64,000 nt of DNA, taken from positions 930,001-994,000 of the forward strand of contig CM074768.1 in assembly GCA_037355855.1 (NCBI GenBank), in the 5' to 3' direction. The number at the start of each line of letters is the position of its first letter. Position 1 is the first letter of the stretch. Of the stretch, positions 53,307-61,270 are shown in pieces. The position numbers and the translations under genes are program-made. The stretch is from Pseudo-nitzschia pungens (lineage: Eukaryota > Bacillariophyta > Bacillariophyceae > Bacillariales > Bacillariaceae). The notes under the pieces are model-generated. The model saw only the letters and a program-made list of their open reading frames with translations, was not told the origin of the DNA and ran no database searches.

Positions 53307-56300
53307 AGCCTCGTGTGGTGGAGTCAAAAGATATGATTATACTTGGGGTAGCGTGGCGTGGCTTGAACTAACTTCTTTACTTGACTAGCCTTGATGTCAA
53401 TTCTTGGTTTCGACGAATGATTCAGTGCCTACTCGCTTTCGGCTCAAAATGTGGTTTGAGTTAATGTTTTGGAGATCGATTTCTGATGAAATTGTGTTCT
53501 TTTGTTACATTGAAAAGCGGGGGTTCTTTCGGCCCTACGTTGATGTGATGATATCTTATCCGGTGGTACCTGGAACTTATTCGACCAATATTCTTGTTTG
53601 TGATTTTTGTAAACGATCGAATTGATCGGCGCGTATTTTCCTAGGGATAGGCGCTTTGCTTCCTGTTGTCACTTCGTCAGTCCAGCTTGATAAGTCGATT
53701 CGTAGAAAATAGTTTATGAACAGAAGAACTTTCTAGGTCCAGATGGAAGACAACCTTCGAAATTGTGATAGGAGTCCTTTCCTTCTATCGCGAAGAGGAC
53801 GGGTAGATAGATTCTGGAACTCGTAAAACCAGAGAATCTGGGAAAGTTCAAAGTATGACGTTGAGAGATGATTACGACTAACTATGATTGTGACAGAAAA
53901 GGTATGTTTGGTTGTGTCGCATTGACGCTGTCATCGGAATTTTTCTAGTGCGGCGGAACTGCCACTGCATAGCGCGAGATATTTTGTTACATGCTTCTTC
54001 AATCAAATCGACGACTAGTTACGGCGAGATTTAATTATTTGATAAACCTTACCGAAATATAGTGGAAATGTACGGGTAGCGGTGATGTACATTTTTCTCT
54101 CCGAAGCGGAGTCGTATTCTTTTCAAAATAGAATCAATAGTAATATTTAACGAAGTTTCCGAGATACAAATAAGGCTATTTCGCACCTTTTTCAAAAATT
54201 GATGAGCACAATAATCTTTGTTTGTCGTAACTAAGAAATAAGGTTACTTCGTAAATGTTAAAGAATTAAAAAGAAAATAACCTGGAACCAGTTCCAGATG
54301 AAATTGTATCATTATTTGACCGCATTTTTGTTACCGTAATCGTTTTGGTTGCTCACAATCCTGGAGCGTACAATGAAGAACACAAAAAACACTGATTGAT
54401 AGAAAGAAACGATTCGCTTACATTCTCTCTATCTGATTTTCTATAAGCAATTCCATTGAATATTTGGAGCTACCAAAATAATTTAAGACATGAAGGTAAG
54501 GTTACGGTACGAGTAAACTTAGGTTCAAGAAGACGAGCTCACGTTGTACTACGATGTGGAGCTTTTATGAATGTCGAAGAATGAGACTTTTCTAATTATG
54601 GAAGATAAGTCTTGCTATACTTGCACCTTCTTAAGTCATATGATTAGTTGAAAAATATGAGAAAATATCAATTAATATTCTCGGCACAACCTCTGGCAAT
54701 CATGACGTGTCAGTATATAAGAAGTATACAGAGTTAATTGAAAATTTCAAATTGATGTTGAGCTTCCAATAGATCCCTTCCAAATCTATACATAAGCTAC
54801 ACGTACGTAACTATTGCGTGATGAGCGATGAATCGAAAGATATCGCGCGACGAAATTAATGATTCTGACGTGCCCAAATACCGTATTATAATCAAACTAA
54901 CGAGGTTCTTGAAGGAATCTAGTGCATTGACACTATTTGTTTGTGAACGAAAGAAGATTACGATTAGAATTTCTGAAGGCGTGGTGAGATTTGATAAATA
55001 ATAGTATTGGTGACAACATTATTTTTTTTGTCATCTCTGTACGGCACGAATAGTATTACGGAGTAACCTTCTTATTTGATTTTCATTTTGATTGATTCTT
55101 TCTGAAGGGAAAAAATAATGATAATGATTTGCGCAACAAGCGGGAGCCAAAACTCGCAAGCTAGGCCCTATTACTGCTAGAGTGATAGTTGCCGTTGCGG
55201 TCGACAGGAAAAGTCAGCAACAGATTCCGCTAAAGAATGCTACAAGAAGTAAGAAACCTTACCCCAAAATATTTGCAAGAACGCGTGTATGGCAATTGAA
55301 CCGAAGTAGGAGGATCTACCGTAATGCTGCTGGATGCCAAGGCTGTTGACTTGGTAGCGGTTTGCGTCCGGGTCTGAATTTATTAGTCATGATGATCTAT
55401 CATCAAAGAATACAATATATATCGTATTTTTAGTTCTTAGCATATGGTACAAGAATACAGAATCTACTAACAACCGTTTCGAATTAATGATACAATGTCA
55501 GCTTCTTCCCAATGCGCTATCATGATTGTTGAATCATAGTTCCTCTGCCGATGGATCGAATTTCTCCATTTCTTTTGCCGCAACCAAGTTCCAAATCGAA
55601 AACTATTTCACATGCAACCACAGAAGAAAAAAATTCCACGGAGAAATTCCATACGCAGAATTAATGAAATTGGGTTTGAATACTGTAATAGAACCAACCA
55701 GAATAAGCAGAAAACGAAAACCGAGACCAAAAGAACTTTGAGGGAAGTAAAATACTACACTTGAACACACAAAATCTACAATTGCACACCTTCTTCGATA
55801 TATAATAAATGATTGGTGCCATTGCAAATCCAGTGACAGCGTCCTCTCCAAAGTGATTGATTTCACATTGCTGAGAACATGGTACCGTATGCATGTAGAA
55901 CAATGCGAACAAAAAGCCTCGCTTCTTTTTTCGTGTACGGTACGGTACATTCGAAATGCTTGTAATTGTTCAAGTTTGCGTGTCATTTTGCTCGATTGCA
56001 ATTGCAAAAGTGAAGGGAGACCAGTCGGGAAACAATCCAATCTCGGGCAACCCATGATTCATTCGGGTGATGGGGTAGTATCGCTGAGAAACGAGCACAG
56101 GGTACAATGCCTTCCTCTTCCACGAACGACCACAGCGTTGTCCGAAAACCATACCGTGTGCTCCAATCACTCGAAATTTCGTTTGGACAAGGAAAACGTC
56201 TCGGGTGGATTGATTGATTCATTCATTCGGCAGCAATCTGCGCCAAAGCAGTTCCGGTCCTGTCAGTCGCACATTGTTTGCTTCTGTTTTCTTTGGGATG

Positions 56301-56461
56301 GTCCTCCTAAATCGTTAATTTCGATGTTCCCAGTTTGAAAAAAATAGTTCTATCCGTTCCGTCCATGACAATGGTTGGCTGCCTTTGGCGGATTCGTCTC
56401 CGCCTCGTACTGCGCCACAGTATCCTTGTGTTTGCATGGCACGGCGTGGCATGGCGTGGCA
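53307..56461. other. Long AT-rich intergenic region
   Basis: 3.1 kb with no supported gene; small ORFs on both strands lack domains. GTAAGGTTAC is exact at 54496-54505 with related motifs near 54,045, 54,240 and 55,060. No repeat of note was seen. Confidence 0.5.
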
Positions 56462-58261
56462 TCAGTACCCCCGGGGCGGAACGAAGCGGTACCGGCATCC
56501 CACCTCGTCTTCTAGTGCCTTGGCAAAGGCAATCGTGGTGAGATCGCACCATTCGGCACCCACCGCTTGCAGACCGATGGGCAGCGGCCGGTGCTCGTCC
56601 CCGTTTTCGCGCTCGCTCGACGCCGCCATTCCCGCCGGAAAGGCGGTGGACGGATTCCCGCAGACGTTGGTCACCCCGCTCCAAAAAACCTGGTCGTGGT
56701 ACGGAACGGTGTGCCCGTTGGCGCCGCGGAGGACCCGGTTGCCGATCTGCCAAAAGTGCTGAACGCACTTGTCGTCCTTCTTGTTGTTCTTGTCCTTTTC
56801 GTTGTCGCTGTCGCTGTCCCTCTTGTCGTTGACATCGTCCCTCCACCGGACGGAGTGTGGCTCGGTCCACTCGTGCGGTCCGGCACCGCTCTCGTCCTTG
56901 GTCCAGGCGGCGCAGACCGTCACGGGGCAGACCAGGACGTCGTATCGTTCGAAGAATCGCTCGTAGGTCGCCCGCATCTCCTGCCGGGCCGCGTCGGCCT
57001 TGTGCCAGCTCTGCGTGCTCTGCGTGATCCACTTTGCCTGCCGGGTTCGCTCTCGCTTCCGCTGCGAGCCCTCGCCATCGCCATCGCCATCGTTATCCCC
57101 AACGCACCGGAACAACGCGTTCCGCGTCGTTTCCACGGCTTGCTCGTCCAGTTCCAGGTTCTCCTCGGCCGCCAGCAGGCGCTTGTAGACGGCAAAGGCG
57201 CGTTCCGAGCCCCCCTGCCAACCGTAGGCGTCTCGCAGGGGCCGGTCGTTCGCGACCGTGCATCCCGCGGCTCGCAGCGCCTCCCCGAGATTCCCCAACG
57301 CCGCCCTCACATCGGAATCGACCGGGCAGCAGGGATCGTCCTCCCAGATGGCGACGCAAAAGTCGTTCAGCCGCGTCGCCGCCGCCTCCGGCAGCTTCAA
57401 ACTCCAGGCGCGCTTTGCCGGTCCCTCGGGTCCGGATCCCACCAGCACCCGGAGGGCGACCTCCAGATCGGCCGCTGTCCGGGCCATGGGACCCTTGCAC
57501 ACAATGTCGGGGGAGCGGGAGGGACCCCATCTCGCGGGGATCGCCCCGAGCGTCGGCTTGTGCCCAAACACTCCGCAGAGCGCCGCCGGGACGCGGATGC
57601 TCCCGCCGATGTCCCCCCCGAGCTCCAGGGCGGAAAATCCGGCGCAGAGGCTCGCGGCGGAGCCCCCGGAGGAACCTCCCGGGGTCCGCCCCGAACAAAA
57701 TGGGTTCGACGTCGCTCCCCAGATCGCGTTGTACGTCTGGACGTCGTTGCAGCCGAGGGGGAGGTTGGTCTTTCCCAGCAACACGGCCCCGGCGTCGATC
57801 AGCCGTTGGACGGCCGGGCTGTGGCGGTCCGAAGGGGGCCGGTCGGCGAGGAGCGGATTGCCCAGTGTGGTTCGCAGGTGCCGGACGTCGTTGTTTTCTT
57901 TGACGGTGATGGGAACGCCGTGGAGGGGGCCCAGAGCATCCACTTCGACATCGACGTCCCGAGCCGTGGAGGGTCTTTCTTGCAGGACGCGATCCAGGGC
58001 AGCCGCCCGCTCCAGTGCGGCTTCGAAGCACCGCACGACGACGGCGTTGACGGACGGGCCGTCCAGTTCCTCGATCCGCTTCACAAAGTGTTGCGTGAGT
58101 TCCAGAGAGGTGATTTCCCCGCGACGGATCCGGGAGGCCAGTGCCGTGGCACTCTGAAAGTGGAGCGGAATAGCATCCGGTTCGCTCGCCCCGTGTGATT
58201 GATTTTCTTCTTTCTGCTTCTGCTTCTGCTTCTGTTGTTGATCGCTCGTTGTTGAGGACAT
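56462..58261 (-). CDS. Amidase-signature family hydrolase
   Basis: 599 residues from ATG at 58261 (the extension to 58297 starts with TTG), ending in TAG. The Ser-Ser-Lys catalytic triad of the amidase signature fold is present: Lys near 121 (ITVKENND), the cis-Ser in GGSSGGSAA near 198, and the nucleophile Ser near 221 (GGDIGGSIRVPA). The fold continues with GHKPTLGAIP and PMARTAADLE. Two charged, low-complexity inserts lie near 57,070-57,100 and 56,770-56,840 (NDGDGDGEG and an Asp/Lys-rich run). Cytosolic by default, as no signal is seen. The family hydrolyses amides (fatty acid amides, small amides, or Gln/Asn in aminoacyl-tRNA); the substrate is unknown. Confidence 0.9.
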   Translation of the reverse strand: MSSTTSDQQQKQKQKQKEENQSHGASEPDAIPLHFQSATALASRIRRGEITSLELTQHFVKRIEELDGPSVNAVVVRCFEAALERAAALDRVLQERPSTARDVDVEVDALGPLHGVPITVKENNDVRHLRTTLGNPLLADRPPSDRHSPAVQRLIDAGAVLLGKTNLPLGCNDVQTYNAIWGATSNPFCSGRTPGGSSGGSAASLCAGFSALELGGDIGGSIRVPAALCGVFGHKPTLGAIPARWGPSRSPDIVCKGPMARTAADLEVALRVLVGSGPEGPAKRAWSLKLPEAAATRLNDFCVAIWEDDPCCPVDSDVRAALGNLGEALRAAGCTVANDRPLRDAYGWQGGSERAFAVYKRLLAAEENLELDEQAVETTRNALFRCVGDNDGDGDGEGSQRKRERTRQAKWITQSTQSWHKADAARQEMRATYERFFERYDVLVCPVTVCAAWTKDESGAGPHEWTEPHSVRWRDDVNDKRDSDSDNEKDKNNKKDDKCVQHFWQIGNRVLRGANGHTVPYHDQVFWSGVTNVCGNPSTAFPAGMAASSERENGDEHRPLPIGLQAVGAEWCDLTTIAFAKALEDEVGCRYRFVPPRGY

Positions 58262-58419
58262 GATTGCCTTTACAGTATCTCGTGTCGCATGAAACAAGAA
58301 GGAAAGATTGCTAGGCTTCGGTCGGAACCAAAAATAAAAAAAGATTGCTTCTATCGATCAATCATGAAAAAATTGATCGGCGCTACGATTGAAAAACACA
58401 CAAGAACAGTAGCAAAAGT

Positions 58420-58489
58420 GCTTTGTCTGGGAATCGAACCCAGGACATCTGCTTGGAAGGCAGATATTTTACCACTAAACTAACAAAGC
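58420..58489 (-). tRNA. tRNA-Gly (anticodon TCC)
   Basis: The minus strand folds as a cloverleaf of 70 nt: acceptor arms GCTTTGT and ACAAAGC, a D arm with AGTGGTA in the loop, anticodon arm TCTGC-CTTCCAA-GCAGA with anticodon TCC, and T arm CTGGG-TTCGATT-CCCAG. Only the canonical pairs were checked by eye. No CCA is encoded, as in nuclear tRNA genes. The 5' half is duplicated just upstream (next entry). Confidence 0.9.
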
Positions 58490-58636
58490 TACTAAGCTTG
58501 TTGTTCAAAGTGTCTAAACTTTTGTATAATGAATTGTTATTTGTTGAGGCAGATATTTTACCACTAAACTAACAAAGCTACTAAGCTTGTTGTTCAAAGT
58601 GTCTAAACTTTTGTATAATGAATTGTTATTTGTTGA
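58459..58636. repeat. 89-bp tandem duplication covering the tRNA-Gly 5' half
   Basis: 58459-58547 is repeated at 58548-58636. The first unit includes the 5' 31 nt of the minus-strand tRNA gene plus its 5' flank; the second unit is therefore a tRNA-half copy without the 3' half. The boundary falls at the 3' side of the anticodon stem's first strand, near the anticodon. Confidence 0.8.
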
Positions 58637-58896
58637 TGTTTTCACATGCCTGGTTTTCACCCACAGAACACAATGCACAGTCTTAGCTTGGGAAGAATAA
58701 CTAACACAGAGCAATAAAGATAACTCAATTTTTGTGGTCTACTCTGGAGTTGATGTTTGGAAGAAAGTGTTGGATGGCTTTACTTCATTTTGTGTCATCA
58801 ATGCTGACTCCTGATGGTGTTGTACAGAAACAAATCACTATTGTGCAGAAAATGAAACTATCTCAGGATTCCCTGTTACATGCTGGCACTCCATGT

Positions 58897-59084
58897 TGCC
58901 GTGCACCAAAATACAGTCACGAGTCCACTCGGGACTGGATTAAGGATAAGGATAAAAGAATCAGCGAGCCGACAGAATCGCTGATTCGGAGGGCTCTTAG
59001 AACTGTAGCAAATAGACTAACCAATAGGGCTCACAATTTGCATATCACTACTATTCTAATCACTAGTAGACCCGGGGTATGGCA
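58897..59084 (+). repeat. 5' LTR of Gypsy D
   Basis: 188 bp, TG..CA, followed by the same palindrome TGATTTTAAAATCA (59085-59098) as in C. Confidence 0.9.
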
Positions 59085-59830
59085 TGATTTTAAAATCAAG
59101 CTGAGCGCTGATGACCATGAGCAGAAAGGACCGATCGGACCAAGGGACCAACGGATCCGAAAGACTGCCAAGAATGGAGGCGCAGAGAAGCAAAAACAGG
59201 GAGAAGGACATCCAGTGTCTGCAGCACAAGGAAGACCGACCCCAGCAACTGTTGGCGCCCAAAGAAGGGAGCAACAGCAGCAACAGAGACACCTAAGTAC
59301 CTGAACAGGACCATGGTCGACAACAGCATGTAATCGAAAAATTCGAAAATACACACTGAAAAAGTGACACATAATCCAGTGAGTGGACTAATTGGACCAA
59401 CACTGAGTGGATGGACAGACCGAATAGGGGATGCCAACCAAAACCGAAGTATACGGATATCCGGAAAGGTATATAATGAATACTTAAACACCACCAATCC
59501 CACGGGAAACGGGAAGTGGGACCGGCCCGGTGATTGCTTAATAGAGAAGCAACGCCGGAGAACCACGGGAATTGAATCCCACGAAATAAAAACAGAAACA
59601 ACTCCGGAGAACCACAGGATTCCCGGAAACTAAAGAGAGAAACAACTCCCACCACTGGACAAACCAGGGGGAGAATCAGTTACAACACGAGTTATCACGA
59701 GAGCAATGAAAATCCAGCAAGAAAAACTGGAGGAACTGAGCAATCACTTTTTGCTCAGTCTCACCACAAGCAGTGAAATAACAGAAATAGTGTAACTAAA
59801 GTAACTTAATAAACAACTGATTAAACCACC

Positions 59831-61270
59831 ATGGCGACCAAAGGAACCAAACTGAAACCTTTCAACATCACACGTGAGGACTGGCCGGAAGACGCCACCA
59901 CCGTAAAGATGAATGTAGACAGCGAACAAGGTGGAATCGCATTCAGCGACTACCTGAAGGTTCTCAATGGTACTGAAAGACCAGAACTCTTCCTTATCTG
60001 GAAGAGAGACTTTGACCAGAAAATTGCTGGCAATGACAAACTCCACGGAGACCAGAAATTGGAGGTTCTACAGAGAATTCTCTCCACTGAGGCACTCGGA
60101 CTTGTCCAGCGAAAGCTCGCTCGGACCTACTTGGCCGAACCAACCCACAAGGTCCATCACACCAGACACGTACAGAACAAGATCCAAGAGATCGCGCAAA
60201 GGGACCAAGCAAACATACTACTATCAATGGGGCAAGACGCCACCGAAACTCCCACGGGAGCCTCCAAGGAGACGGCAAAGGAGAAATCTCCAAACGCCGA
60301 CAAAACCGACACAGCCACGGCGAGATCGGACAGAGAATCGGAGATCGACAACCTCGAGTCTCCAATCCCAAAGAAAAAGGTCGCAAGCGCCCTCACCCAG
60401 TACTACCAATCCCAGGAGTACAGAAAGGATGTCATCGAGGAATGCATGCATGCCCTCAAGCTCAAAATCTTTGGCAATGACCAACACGGCAAGCGCTCGT
60501 ACATCGTCCTCCGACGATTCATGCGAGGCATGCGCGTGGACCTCAAACATGGCATTAGAGCCTGGGCCAATCGAATGGCCGAACTCCAAAGCTACCTCCC
60601 AGACTGCCTCTGGGAATGTGGCAGTGACCAAATGGAAACACCAAGAAGTTTCACCCAAGGAGAAATGAAGGAAATCTTGGATTCCAACATGACCCACTCC
60701 CAACGCGAGAAGCTAGAGCACATTAGTTGGGACCTCTACACCCACTCCTTTAACACCACTATCGACAAGCTCGAAAACCTGGAAATCACCATCCGGAAGG
60801 AAGCAGTAATGCAACAACGCATCACCGACCTCGAAAAGCAGACCGGTGTCACCAAGAAGACCCCCAAGGCCGCATCTGGGGGAGGAACCAACCACGGGAA
60901 ATCCCCTGGCAAAAAGAAGCGCCCTGTGGACAACAGCAACAAACAGCTATGCAAGACCTGTGGCAAGGTCCATGCCGGCAAATGCTGGAAACTAACCGGT
61001 GGTCCCCACAAGAAGGGGAAGTTCGACCGGGAAACCATCAACCTGCTCAAGGAGCACTTTGTGGCAAAAGAACAAGACTCAGACGCTGAGCAACACTCCA
61101 AACCCCACTGGGGAAGGAACCTATCGAACCACGAGTACTCTTATGTACTGGCCACGGCCCAAGCGGACCACGAAGTCTCCGATGACGAGATCGACATCTC
61201 CGAACGGGAACTCAAAGAGTACAGAAGGAAGTACAGAAAGACCTTCAAAAAGAAAGGATCCCACAACTGA
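59831..61270 (+). CDS. Gypsy D gag
   Basis: 479 residues, ATG at 59831, near-identical to element C gag over its length (same length, scattered substitutions). It carries the same zinc knuckle CKTCGKVHAGKC. It ends in TGA immediately followed by the pol ATG, in one frame, as in C. Confidence 0.92.
   Translation: MATKGTKLKPFNITREDWPEDATTVKMNVDSEQGGIAFSDYLKVLNGTERPELFLIWKRDFDQKIAGNDKLHGDQKLEVLQRILSTEALGLVQRKLARTYLAEPTHKVHHTRHVQNKIQEIAQRDQANILLSMGQDATETPTGASKETAKEKSPNADKTDTATARSDRESEIDNLESPIPKKKVASALTQYYQSQEYRKDVIEECMHALKLKIFGNDQHGKRSYIVLRRFMRGMRVDLKHGIRAWANRMAELQSYLPDCLWECGSDQMETPRSFTQGEMKEILDSNMTHSQREKLEHISWDLYTHSFNTTIDKLENLEITIRKEAVMQQRITDLEKQTGVTKKTPKAASGGGTNHGKSPGKKKRPVDNSNKQLCKTCGKVHAGKCWKLTGGPHKKGKFDRETINLLKEHFVAKEQDSDAEQHSKPHWGRNLSNHEYSYVLATAQADHEVSDDEIDISERELKEYRRKYRKTFKKKGSHN

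Noticed and set aside
56567..58198. 543-codon antisense ORF over the amidase gene
   Set aside because: Complement of a gene with an intact catalytic triad; the product is low-complexity.
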